A stretch of DNA of 64,000 bases from Agelaius tricolor. Its lineage: Eukaryota > Chordata > Aves > Passeriformes > Icteridae. Where the stretch lies: positions 30,222,744 through 30,286,743 of the forward strand of contig JALJCS010000004.1 of the NCBI GenBank assembly GCA_023055355.1. The letters run 5' to 3'. Under the pieces are notes generated by a model, which was not told the DNA's origin, did no database searches, and worked only from the letters and a program-made list of their open reading frames with translations. The position numbers and the translations under genes are program-made. Shown one piece after another: positions 41,346-53,400 of the stretch (position 1 is its first letter; every line of letters begins with the position of its first letter).

Positions 41346-42276
41346 ACAGAATCACAGAATTTCTAGATTGGAAGAGACCTTTAAGATCATCGAGTCCAAC
41401 CCATGTTCTAACACCTCAACTAGATCATGGCACCAAGTGCCACATCCAGTCTTTTTTTAAACACATCGAGGGATGGTGACTCCACCACCTCCCTGGGTAG
41501 ATGATTCCAGTATTTGACCACTCTTTCTGTGAAAAACTTCATCCTTAATTCTAGCCTGTATCTCCCTTGGCGCAGCTTGAGACTGTGTCCTCTTGTTCTG
41601 TCTGTTGTTGCCCGGAGAAAGAGACCAACCCCCAGTTCACCACAGTCACCCTTCAGGAAGTTGCAGAGAGTGATAAGGTCACCTCTGAGTCTCCTTTTCT
41701 CCAGGTTAAACACCCCCAGCTCCCTTAGTCGTTCTTCATACGGCTTGTGTTCCAAGCCCCTCTCCAGCCTCGTTGCTCTCCTTTGGACACGCTCAAGCAT
41801 CTCAACGTCCCTCCTAAACTGAGGGGCCCAGAAGTGGACACAGCACTCAAGGTGTGGCCTCACCAGTGCCGAGTACAGGGGAAGAATGACCTCCCTGCTC
41901 CTGCTGGCCACACTGCTCCTGACACAGGCCAGGATGCCTTTGGCCTTCTTGGCCACCTGGGCACACTGCTGGCTCATGTTCAGCCGACTGTCAACCAGCA
42001 CGCCCAGGTCCCTTTCCTCCTGAGCACTGTCCAGCCACACTGTCCCCAGCCTATAATGCTGCAGGGGGTTATTGTGGCCAAAGTGCAGAACTCGGCACTT
42101 GGACTTATTGAACTTCATCCCATTGGATTCTGCCCATCCATCCAACTGTTCCAAGTCCCTCTGCAAAGCCCTCCGTCCCTCTAACAGATTGACACACGCT
42201 CCCAGCTTAGTGTCATCTGCAAATTTGCTAATGAAAGACTCTAAACCCTCATCCATGTCATCAATAAAATTTCTCC
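41346..42276 (-). mobile_element. Young 5'-truncated CR1 LINE with 278-codon open frame
   Basis: On the minus strand the frame is open from before 42256 to the stop at 41420. It encodes the C-terminal part of CR1 ORF2: [10 protein letters not shown] (RT catalytic FADD), [38 protein letters not shown] and [15 protein letters not shown]. About 75 bp of 3' UTR follow, ending in ATTCTGTGATTCTGT. AAGTCTAATTTC (41334-41345) and AAGTTTAATTTC (42277-42288) flank it, a probable 12-bp target duplication with one mismatch. Lack of stops implies recent insertion. It is only 931 bp and so cannot move by itself. It lies in the same orientation as KDM4C. Confidence 0.92.
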
Positions 42277-43642
42277 AAGTTTAATTTCTCTGAATCTCAG
42301 CATGCTTTACAAGAAACTAGGGTTCAACAGAAAAATATGAGCATTAAAAATCTCATATTCCTACAGCAAAAGCTGTGGAATAAAACTTGCCCATGTAGAA
42401 TCATTACAATTAGAGTTTTAAAACATTATAGAAATAGACTTTCTTTAATTTACAGAATTGTACATATCTTAGAAACCCACTGTTCTTACAATAATCTAAT
42501 TTTTTTTTTAACTCCACATGCTGTCTGCAACAATTCAGCAAAAAAAACCAAGGAACATATTATTTTTAATGTTTACTGCAGCCAAAAAATAGAAAACTAC
42601 TGAAAAGTTGTTTTATTTCTGCTTCTCTTTGTTATTAACATATTTACTGCACTTCATGGACTTACTGAATATTTTAATTAGGATTTATTATTGACTTTAC
42701 CTGCTTTAATTTGTGATATAATAGGATTTTGTTTCAGTTATATGTTGCAATAACACTGGATTGAGTCTTCTCTATTAAAAAAATATGATTCAGAAAAGAA
42801 GGAAATGTATATTCAGCTGTACATTATTAAACTAAGTAAAAATGTAGCCTTTTACTACACTGTGAACACATTTCATTCATCAGCCTTGAAAAATCACTCA
42901 GAAAAACAAGCATTAAACATCCAACTACCTCAAGTTATTTGCATACACACTAAAATTCTACAGTTTTGCTCTATTACAACTGAAATACCTGCATAGAAGG
43001 AAGACCAGTGCATAAGTCAGTGCTCTGTAAGATAAACACATGCCCACTGACAACCCATTCCAAATGGTATTCAGCAAACAGACTTTCAGTTTACTATGCT
43101 CAATGTTTGCAGTTTTAATCAGAATTTTGCTGTCTCACAAAAATGCACTTTGTTTCTCTCCATTTGTACTTCCAAAGTGTTTTTCACTCCATATTACAAA
43201 CGGCCCAGTGTATCCATAGCAATCTAAACTATATGTTTGCCATCCTTCACACTCCATCAGAGAAAAATGCTGTGTATTCACATAATATACTGTACTGTAT
43301 GTCTTTAAATACACAACTCCAGAAAGCAAAACATGAACAGATAGTGTTTAAGTCTAACAAAAAACCTCAAAACTAGATACTGTACTTTGCTTTGACTCTA
43401 CGTGAACTGATGTTCCTCCTAAAATGTTGCTCCTTCAAAAGAACACATTATACAATTCAATAATAATATGGATCCACATGCTTCCATTTGTACATATAAA
43501 CATGTAAATATTACAAAAATACAGAAGTCAATTAAGCTCTCCGTAAGTCTTCTGGAAAGACAGTGCATGCTTAACTGGACCTACAGCTATTTATTTAGCT
43601 AATCCAAAATTACAAAGAAATATAATACATTAAATGCAAATG

Positions 43643-43668
43643 TATGATGAAAATGTATTTTCATCATA
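43643..43668. repeat. 26-bp palindrome with 2-bp spacer
   Basis: TATGATGAAAAT and its exact reverse complement are separated by GT. There is no coding or element context, and it may be chance in AT-rich sequence. Confidence 0.8.
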
Positions 43669-44259
43669 GTCTTCACTTGAGTTGTACGGTAACATCTGCT
43701 ACTCAATCCTTTACTTCTTTACTTTCTGCTGAAATTGCTTGTTCCTCACAGCTAAGACACGGACAAAGGAATGGAGACAGACAACCCTTGGTACTATGAC
43801 ACATTATGAGTCCCAAAGTCACTCTCGAGAACCGTTCAGGCTTGATTCCTAACACCATTTATTAGAAAACTGAGCTTAGCACATGTGCACCTGCCTTTCA
43901 TGATGAAAGACATGAATCTTGCTGGATTCTTGGTCTACTCTGCATTAAACAAAAAGCTCCTCAATCCAAATGACCTAGTCAGAGAAATAAAAATTATTCA
44001 TCCTTAATCTCAACAGCTAGCTTATATGAGAATTGAACAGTTAAAAGCTCATAGAAAAATATCTTAATCTTTTGTTCATCTTTCTTTTAGCCACATTACT
44101 AAACAGCCATTAACATTTGCTTGACTTCTCATATAATAAGGTTAAGTCCAGCGACCTCCAAAGCAAATGCAATGGTAAATCACTAAGAGGCAAAAAGAGT
44201 GTTTCTTGGATAACAAGCAAATAAACAGACAAAAAGTTAAGAAAAGACAAAAGGGGAAA

Positions 44260-44616
44260 TGATGATGCTGAGTATTGGAATGTTAGGGGATACAAGATAG
44301 ATTATGAACTTTGGACCTGGTTAACATAAGAGGTTTGATAACACAATGCCTTGGCAAAAGAAAACTGGAACTTTGAAAATTAGACCTGGATTGCAAGAAG
44401 ATTAAATCAAACGGGTTTACTGGAAAAAGAAAATCCCATTAAACTCTGCAAGCAAGAGATGTTGTTAAATGCATAATTTTGTGTATGTGATTTCAACCTA
44501 ACCATTGTAGTACACATTACTAGTCTCCCTGAAATAGTATATAAGCATTTGTATCCCACAATAAAATCAGATTCTGATCACCAAGTCAGCCTCCCTGTCT
44601 CTTTCTATTGCCGACA
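44260..44616 (+). mobile_element. Retroviral-type LTR E with TATA box and polyadenylation signal
   Basis: A purine run CAAAAGGGGAAA (44248-44259) looks like a polypurine tract and is followed by TGATGATGCTGAG. Then come TATATAA at 44538-44544, AATAAA at 44560-44565, and the end ATTGCCGACA at 44616. Order and spacing fit U3-R-U5 of a short avian retroviral LTR, about 357 bp. The alternative start TGTTAGGGG at about 44281 would give 336 bp. No target duplication or viral coding sequence was found, so it may be a 3' LTR whose 5' portion was deleted. It is antisense to KDM4C. Confidence 0.7.
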
Positions 44617-47600
44617 GCTAAGTAGATTTTCATTTTATTAGTTCACAAAGGCATACCTGGTAACGCATAAAGAGTCACCATTCATTGATACTCATACTAC
44701 AAGGACAGAAAAAATATAGTACATATTTACCAAGTATTGTTTATAAACATCTTCTGAAATATGTCTTAGTTCAGCAGATCAAGAGTACTGGCAACAAGTT
44801 TAACTACAAATAAGTAATAAATCTTAAATTTATGTCATTAACTTGTAAATAATTTTTATATATATGTTTTCAAGATTAATGCTTCTTCTCAGTCGCATCA
44901 AAACCAACAAATTGTTGCTTTACTGTGCAAAAACCGCTTAGCCAACCAAGATGATTATCAGACAAGCAGCCTTTTCTATCCACCCAATCAATCATTCTCA
45001 TGTCAGTGACCAGAAACAGAATGTGAAACAATTTGAGTTCCATTCTTCCAAAGTCAGGTGTATGCAGATAATGGTTAATAGCATAAATTTCAAGCAAATT
45101 TAGTGTGATGCTTAATACTTAATCAAACTATGCTTAATATTTAACCAAGCTACTTCTCCAAGTCCCATGTTATAGATTGACAAGGTAAAAACAGCTGATG
45201 ATTTTTCCTGCAGATTGGTATTTTTAAAATTCAAAAGCTGCAAACCCATAAAATGTTGTTATAAGTAAATATCATCAGTTTTTTCAAAATGAACTATATT
45301 AATTGGTTTTATAATTGGCAACAGACAACTTGCGAACATTCACGGTACATCAAAATAATGCTATCTAACTCCAGGCATTGAGCTCAGAATCCCTTTTATA
45401 AGCTACTGATTTACTTTATTATCTATTTAGGTGGTTCATCTTTATTATACATAAACCTGATACATAACTTTTTAAATTATGAACAGATTTAAATTTCATA
45501 AACTTAATTTAGGAAGTTAATACTTTTTTTTTGTTTTGAGATGGGAAATGCAAAAGTCTGTTGCCACCTAAAAATGCTCCTATTTAATCTAAATATTTTA
45601 AGAAACAAAATCCTCTTCCACAAGGGAAAACAAAACAAATAAACAAATAAAACTTCTCCTTTTCTTCTAATCCCTGACCAAAGTTCTTCCACTTTGTGAA
45701 GAACAATGAAACTAGCAAATGATTGCTCTGTTTCAAGCACGATAGTTCATCTGGATCTGCTGACAAACCGCTATATTATTTGATTACAGATAACTTTTCA
45801 CAACCAGAATCTCTATTTGATTACAGTAATCTCTGTGACTCACAGTATTTCTAATTTTTATAACAGTTTTCAGCAAGAAGTCTGACTAATCCTAATGGAA
45901 GCTTTATACTTTAGTCCCATTTCTGCCATACAGGCTTGACTTCCCTGTAGTTTTCTGTGTTTATTTTGTTTTCTAGACATAGAACATAACTAGGAAACAT
46001 GTCCATACCATCAGTGGGATGCACAACTCCTGCAAAGGTACAAAGACTTTCCCACTTATGCTGAACTTTGCATCACCTGGCCAGATTTTGACTACTTTTT
46101 GTCAGCTGCTGATCACACTGAAAGTTCTATTAATCCTTCCTCAGAAGGCCCTGTAAGGACCTAGCTGAGCCTTTCTAAATCCATTTACCTTATCACCATA
46201 TTTCTTCTTAAATCATACAATGTTAGCATCAGTCTGAGTATGCTTTTCCTTCTTCCCCTTTTTTGTCTATAATTTTGTCTAAAACTAGTATCAGAATGCC
46301 ATCCATTTTTATCCCATCATACTCATAACCCCATTACTATTTCCCCTGCTATTGCGATTCAAAATCTGAAAGCCTTCACACAAAATGTTTCAAAGACATC
46401 CACAACCCCTGCTGTGTAACTCTGTATCCTTCCTGATTTTTCCATCTCATTAAGCAGGATGAAAAGGTATTGATACACATTCTATACTGGCAAATCCATA
46501 AAAAAATATTCTAGTCACAGCAATCAAGAGGTAACTATAAGGTTGCTAAAAGTATAAATTTTATGCAACCTAGAGATCAGATTCCTTCCCCTCCTATATC
46601 CACTGAAATCACAAATAGAGCTCCTGAACCTAAATCCCTGATTTAGTTTGACTGTCACAATAGATTTATTTCCTCTTACAACCTAAATAAACTGTCAGGT
46701 TGAGTCTCACTCTTCTAATCCATCTAAATTTGGCTGTCTAAGCATTCTCTCTTTAACAATCTGGTCTCTTTTTCTTGATATAGTCACAAAGATGGAACTA
46801 TCTCATCTTTCTGTAGCATTTATTCCTATTTACTTTATGACTGACCAACCCTGCAAGGCATTTTGTGATTTATGAAAGACATTACCAAACAGGAGAGTTT
46901 TTTTAACATAATGTATTGTCTCTTGTCATTTTTAGTCTTCAGAAAAGCTAGGAAGCAAAAACCAGATGGAATGTCACAGAAAACATACAAATTGATACGT
47001 AAATTATTGTTTGTATCACACTGCAAGTTTTAACTGTGCCCCTCACAAGGGAAAGTAAAAACCTAGTTCTTCGTGCAGAAGAGAATTCAGGCCTTCACCA
47101 TCAGACATAAAAGGTGAACGAACTGAGTACAATACTTTAAAATATTAGTTTCTAAAGTAAAACAATTTATTCTCTATACATATTTTCTTCTTTAAAATAA
47201 AATAGGAAAAAACTGTCCAATTATTATTATATTTTAAATACCCACAGTGCCATGAAAATAATTACCTTCTGCCTGATTAAGAAAATCTTCCTTATATTCA
47301 TTATTATTCTTCTTCAAGAAGATTTATATAATCTCAACACTTAAAAAAAATTCAACAGACTGTTTTTCACAAGTCAGGAAACCAGAACAAAGAGTAAGCC
47401 TTGCTTTCAGATACTTAATAAACCCAGAATTATTTTCAAAAAATGGGAATGTATTGCTCAGATTTTTTATTTATAAACTTATAATGTAAATTGAAGCATT
47501 ATCCATATTTTACCCAAGGATATAGTACATATATTAATAGTATAATATTTCTTCTAGTAACAAAAATCTGATCTCTGCTAAGCATTAATTTTCAAGAGCA

Positions 47601-50247
47601 CTTTAATAACTTAACATGACAAAATTCTTAGAAGTATTACACAAAACAAAAATAAATTATCTTAAGACCTATACTCCTGAAACAATAATTACAATAGAAA
47701 AAAAATTTAACAACAAATGCCAGAGTGAAGGAATTTTTAGTATTAGTAAGAGGTTTATAAATCCCATTACAAAAAACACCAATATCAAGAGATAACTGAA
47801 TTAATAAGTCACACTACCAATCACACCAATGGTTTGTCTTGCTAATAATAGAACTTTTTCTAATAATAACTTTTTCTGAGAAACTGAGATATAAAATGAG
47901 GTAGCATTTTCAAGGTACCTTTCCCCTCAGAATGCAAAGAGAAAACTGCAGTAAAAATTCTTGCCTAATAGCAAGTAAATTTAAATCTCTTTCCAGTAAA
48001 TATTTCCCTGCCATACTCAAATCTATTCTGACCTTGTATTATTCTATTTCAGGGCTTTTAGGTTCCTTCTTCTCTTTTAAGATATTTCTTCTCTAGCAAG
48101 TTAAGAAAAATCTATAAAATTAATGTATGTATTATGTTACAGATATTATGTGCTACATAAATATATACATAAACATCTAAACAGCTGTAATCCTTATTTT
48201 GTAAGTTATCAGACACAACTTCCTCCCATGTTTCATATGAGGCAGTCAATGAAGGAATTGGTATACATAACATAGAACTACAGCCTTCTCTCTGTAACAC
48301 TTGAAGTAAAAGTGTGAATGATAAGATGCGATGCAAGTTAGCCTATGCCTAAACACTGCAGAAAGCTTCAAATTCTATAAAGACTGCTACAGCAGATAGA
48401 CTCAGCTGCTAGCCACAAGTTCTAATTGTGACTCTCAGATGGAAATGGCAGTTCTTTCACAATTCAGAGAAAATACATTGCATGTTAGCTCTCTGAAAGA
48501 CCAGTGCATCTGTCTTGAAGAACCACATGTACAACCAGTAAAATCAAAAAATATGTATTACTACTATGTATGTCAAGTTATATTGCTCCACTAAGGATCA
48601 TCAAATCAGTTCAATTAAAGAGCAGAAAATATCTTCCATAAGTATCATAAGATTCAGCTCCTACCCCACTTTCTTGAAAAAAATACTATACTAATATCAC
48701 ATTAACACAACACATTTTACTGATAAATGAACTTTGCATGAATTATTACAGCATTCCTCCAGTAACAGAGACATATGTAACATGTGTAAATAAATCTTTA
48801 GCTGGTTTTTGTTCAACTTTTTTATAATGCTGCATTTCTTAAAAATATGGGCCAATGTGGTACAGAAAATGAATTTGTATCCACCACTATTTCTTCAAAA
48901 TATGAAGAGACGGTGTTTAATGATTTTGTTCATTACAAGCATAAAAAGTATTGGTAAACTAGAAAAGCATTTATCCTGTTACCGACTCATACTTCCTTCA
49001 AAAATAATTAAAGAAGCTTTCCTAACTTTTTCCCATTGTATCTAAGGAATTGAGAGTTTAAGTTCTCTACTGATTGGAATTTCACAATATGCAGTGAGTT
49101 TTTCTTCAAACAGCACTTTTTAAATTCCTAAGAAGCAGAACACAACTTTATGGAATCATCATATTATTTACAATTGTCTTATCATCTTGGAACATTCTGG
49201 AATTGCCTATCTTTACATCCATTTTTTTAAAGATATTGATGATATGGTTAACAAGACTTTCTGTATGTTTAATTCAAAGAAGCAACCTCACATACCTAAG
49301 TATAAAATTTATCCATTTCAGACATTGACCAGTTTTACTGCACAATAGGTGGTATTCCCTGTCTCTGCCTTAACTCAAGAGATCCATTACATAAGCAAAG
49401 CAGGTAAACATAAGGCAATGATCTAAGAGTGAGCATCTGACCAATTTACCACACTCACAGAATAAATACATTATAGGTATTTGAATTTTGTATGGGTATT
49501 AAAAAAAAAAAACAGTGATGTTTTATGGAATTACAAGCTATATATTTTCTGTCCATGTTCAGATGACTAGAAATTCCAAGAATTGAACTATGCATAACTT
49601 ATCTTTTGCATATCTTTCTAATCATTCTACACTCTCTTCACAGGTATTCTAAAAAACAAAAAAAGATTTTACGAACAAAAGGAATTTATTTGTCTTATAT
49701 ACTTGGGATGCATGTATATCACAGTGTATTAAACCAAACTGCCTGTTAAAGCTGTTCAACCAAATATCTAAGATTACAGAGAAAGGACAGTAGAAGTTTC
49801 ACATACAGGAAGTACCTTTAGCTCTGAATCTTATCTCCTACTGGTCCAGCTGAGTTAACTGTACAGAATATGACTCTGATTCAAAACAGCAATTAAATAC
49901 ATGTTAAATACAAAATATGGTAGGTAGCCCCAAAAGGCAACAGAAGCAAAAACTGATTTTAAAGAGCTCTTTCAGAAGTTCCTCAAATACACTTGGGGTT
50001 CCCAAAATATTAAACTTCTCATATTGTATCTTTCAAATATTTTTCTGTTGAACTCAATTAAGTCTTATGTACTCATCTGTTTTTCCCTTTAAAATAAAAG
50101 AATATATCAGTGTGATTTCACAGCATTATGAGTTTAAAAAACCCCTCACTGAATTACTATCTTAGCTTTTTAGTAAAGCTTGCCACTGTGAATCAATCAT
50201 AACCCATCTGTTTGGTTTAGTCAGCTGAAATAAACAGAAGTCATCTT

Positions 50248-50265
50248 AAAAAAAAAAAAAAAAAA
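50248..50265. repeat. A18 run (T18 in the KDM4C transcript) beside the GC donor
   Basis: On the gene strand the intron reads GCAAGTTTTTGTC and then 18 consecutive T, beginning 13 bases from the splice site. It is a simple homopolymer that probably varies in length between individuals. Its position makes it a candidate splicing enhancer for the weak donor. Confidence 0.95.
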
Positions 50266-50272
50266 GACAAAA

Positions 50273-50278
50273 ACTTGC
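50273..50278 (-). promoter_or_regulatory. Non-canonical GC 5' splice site (TG|GCAAGT)
   Basis: On the minus strand, the exon ends with TG at 50279 and the intron opens GCAAGT. No GT lies at the position required by the reading frame. The next exon (40962) begins G-TAT-GCT after a TTTTAG acceptor, which completes Trp-Tyr-Ala exactly. GC-AG introns are a known minor U2-type class whose donors need otherwise good pairing with U1 RNA; AAGT matches, but the exon side is TG instead of AG. A U-rich run follows immediately. In other genes, TIA-type proteins help U1 bind weak donors through such runs, so regulated splicing is possible here (inference). Confidence 0.85.
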
Positions 50279-50472
50279 CATGACTTTGGCTCCCCGAAAT
50301 GGAGATAATTAATACTGTAGAGATCCATGTCTTCAGTGTGCCATGCAAATGTTGTTTTCCACATGCCAAAATAAAGATATGGTGTATTTACACCCTCAAT
50401 AGAAATTCCACACTCTTCTCCTACAACATCCAATATTGTATTAAGATGGGCAATATTCCATTCCTCAATACC
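50279..50472 (-). CDS. KDM4C: KDM4C exon: JmjC core with HxE iron ligands (about residues 146-209)
   Basis: This 194-bp exon starts [10 protein letters not shown] after a TTTTTCAG acceptor and runs to EPKS plus two bases of the Trp210 codon. It carries the first two Fe(II) ligands, His190 and Glu192, in [16 protein letters not shown]. It also carries Asn200 and the 2-oxoglutarate-binding Lys208 in GEPKSW. The methyl-lysine pocket motif [12 protein letters not shown] is intact, so the enzyme looks catalytically competent here. The downstream donor is GCAAGT instead of GTAAGT. The next exon supplies the base G that completes TGG, so the boundary is fixed and this is a GC-AG intron. An 18-T tract follows 13 bases inside that intron. 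Confidence 0.96.
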
Positions 50473-53400
50473 CTGAAAAAGATACATAATAAAAATATTA
50501 CTAAACTTATAAAGCAATGCAATTTTATATAACAGTCCCAGTCAAAAGATATACACTTGACGTAGCCTTTCAAAAGATTGTAAGCATTTTACAAGACAGC
50601 TGAAATTACTTGAAAAATTCTCTTGGCCTTAATCAGTATTAGATCAGGTTATGAGTCTGAGATGTTCAGAGCAGAGAGAGAATAAAAAAAGTCCCTATCT
50701 GGTTCACAATTTTAAATCAAATCTAACATGGATTGAAACACCATACTACATACAAAAAGGTACATAAAAAATAGAAGTAATAGCTGCAGACAAAACCTTC
50801 AATGAGTTGATAGCTGGAAGTCATTAAGTTTTACAGGACCTATCTATGCTTTTTTGTTACTTACAAAGTAATACCAGATAGTATGAAAAAATCATTTAAA
50901 AAATAATTTTACATGCATAAATTTACCATTTCTCTGGAAAGTATAAAAACCAAAATGATCACTTTACTTCAGATGTATTTCTAATCATAATGATGTACTG
51001 CATAAGAAATATACAACAGAAGAAATCTATTGATTTCAGGGGATTTAAGCTGTTTTCCTATGTTATTCCCCATAAAATTCATGTATTAAAAGTCATTAAT
51101 AAAGCAATACATGTAGCTTTTGTTGCACTTCAGATTCAACTGCAAACTGCAATTCTAATTTCAGGTAATACAGCATGTAAGAGACAGTATAAGGAAGATC
51201 AAAGCTACAAAATTGAAGAGAAAAAATTAGACTTCATTATAAGAGCAATTATTAGCACCTCCAGGGAAGACATTAGCTGGTGCTCAAGCACTCAGAAAAC
51301 CAAGAAATATAATCAAAACTATTAAAAACTCAATTCAGACAAGTTTTATTGGGAAGACAGCCTCTAAGGACACTCTTAAGCATGAGCTGCTCTGCTCAGT
51401 CACTGCATCTACAGTTCTGGTAATCTTACTGGGGTACGAATCGATGGCAGACTGCAGTCCTGATGCAGCTGATTAAGATGATGATATTTAATAACTAGAC
51501 AGCTGGAATAGTAACAATACAGGTTAAAGCAAGAAGTCAGGAAAATTTAATATTCTCAGTTTTGATCTGGTTTCTGAGATTTTTATGTCAAGCATGTTAT
51601 TTATGAAGCAGCTAGAATTGACAGACAAGAAGGTAAACTCTGTATGAATTTTTGACTTCTCACTGAATAAGCACTTCTAACCGCCTGCTTTGGCTATTTC
51701 ATTTATTGAGAAATACTAGGTTACTTGGAATTTTAAAAATGAGGACAATGTTTATAGAATTATTTAATTTCAAACAGTATTTTTTCTTCTTTTAAAATGG
51801 AAGCCTTGGGCTTGATGCATTTGTGAAACAAAAAGGCACTTGAAATTTAAAAAGTAAAAAAAAAAAATTTATATCCTAATAAAAGAAAAAACACCAATCT
51901 GAATTCAAAAGAGTAGACACTTGTAAAATCTGCACCTTTCAAATATAAAAACTCGCAGCAGCAAGTTAAAACAGCTGTAAAATAAAAAAATTGAAGTAAT
52001 AATTTTTAATAAGTCCTCAAATTAATTTTAAAATTTATTTTTTTAAATCAGAGGAAATTTCACTCTGTTTACAATTTTGCAGTTCATTTGGGGGGAACAA
52101 ATTAATACAGCAAAGAGCAATAATTTAACCACAGATACATATAGTGGATTAGAAGAAAACAAGAAATACTTGGAAAAATCAACTGTTAACCTAGGTAGCT
52201 ACTCTGACAGTGGCCAAACAGAGTAAGTACTGTAGCAATTTTCACTTGAAAGTTTCTTCAGACAGAAGATGTGTTATCTTTCTATTTAACAGTATTCCAT
52301 GGGCTTTTTTACCCATTATTCATCCCATCACAACATTTCACCCATGTAAGTTTCTAGTAACCCTAACACCTTGAAATCTTACTCTTCTACTAAGAATTAA
52401 GTAATAGCTAAGAGAATTTCTTTTCTTTAACAATACATCTCATCCTTGCACACTATGTCAAATCATATCACAACTAGTCACAAGCAACCTGCTGGTGATC
52501 TGCCCTCAAACAAAAGCAATTCCTATCATGGAGATCAATCCTAGAACAAATAACTTGCTTCAAATACCGAACAAACAGTAACAACTTCTACACTCAAGAC
52601 AGATGAGCTACTTCTTTTTCCTAAAGACTATTTTGGACAAGTACTCTTAGCCCAAAAGGAAATGTTCACTAAACTGGCCAAAACACTAAAATCACACTGA
52701 TTAATTTCAATTCCTCCTATGTTCCTTAGACTTAAAACAATAAATCAGTTTCATATTTATGCCCAGACTGTTATAAGTAATTATTACAAATTTTTATTAA
52801 AGATGTCACTTTACCTCAGAAATAATTTTTTAATATTCAAAAACATGAAGTAAAATGCTTATATGATTTTAACACAAAATATTGATTCTATTTTTACAGT
52901 AGTTGTATAACCAGTATGCACACTAAAAAGATCCCAGCTGTAAAGTGTATTTTAATAGGTCAATACATAGCCATACTTCTCAAATTTTAAGTATATTTTT
53001 GCAGGTTATGCTATATTTAATAACAATTGTTAGAACAGCAGTACATATATTATTTGACCATGACATATATCTGGTAGTTTCTTGAAAATACATTTAGACA
53101 TTGTAATCTATTCAATGTCATGAAAATACAAAATATTTATTCTCCTCAAAATATCACAATACTACCAGAATATTATAATAATTTCAAAGGAATATATCAA
53201 GATACTATTTCTAATTTATCCACATTTCTGATGGTAAATTCTTTAAAGAATACCTGTCATCAGTGACAACTGTACCACACAATCAAATACCTAGAAAAAT
53301 TTCACTTTTTAGCAGTTTTCCTTCTATAAGATATCAAACAGGCTTGAAACACCTTACCAATTACAATCATTGCTACACACATTACACTTACCTTGTACTT

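Larger units (their letters stand above)
40963..50278 (-). other. KDM4C intron with GC donor (GC-AG intron)
   Basis: This 9.3-kb intron starts GCAAGT at 50278 and ends TTTTAG at 40963. It contains the young CR1 (41346-42276), the 26-bp palindrome, the 44.3-kb LTR and the poly(A) run next to the donor. The stretch 44.7-50.2 kb is AT-rich sequence in which I see no gene or element. Confidence 0.85.

Noticed and set aside
41420..42256. 278-codon ORF as a host gene
   Set aside because: It carries the FADD reverse-transcriptase motif and CR1 C-terminal sequence, ends in a CR1 tail and has flanking duplications. It is a LINE fragment.
50248..50265. A18 run as a retrocopy tail
   Set aside because: It abuts a real KDM4C splice donor and has no retrocopied sequence upstream; it is an intronic homopolymer.
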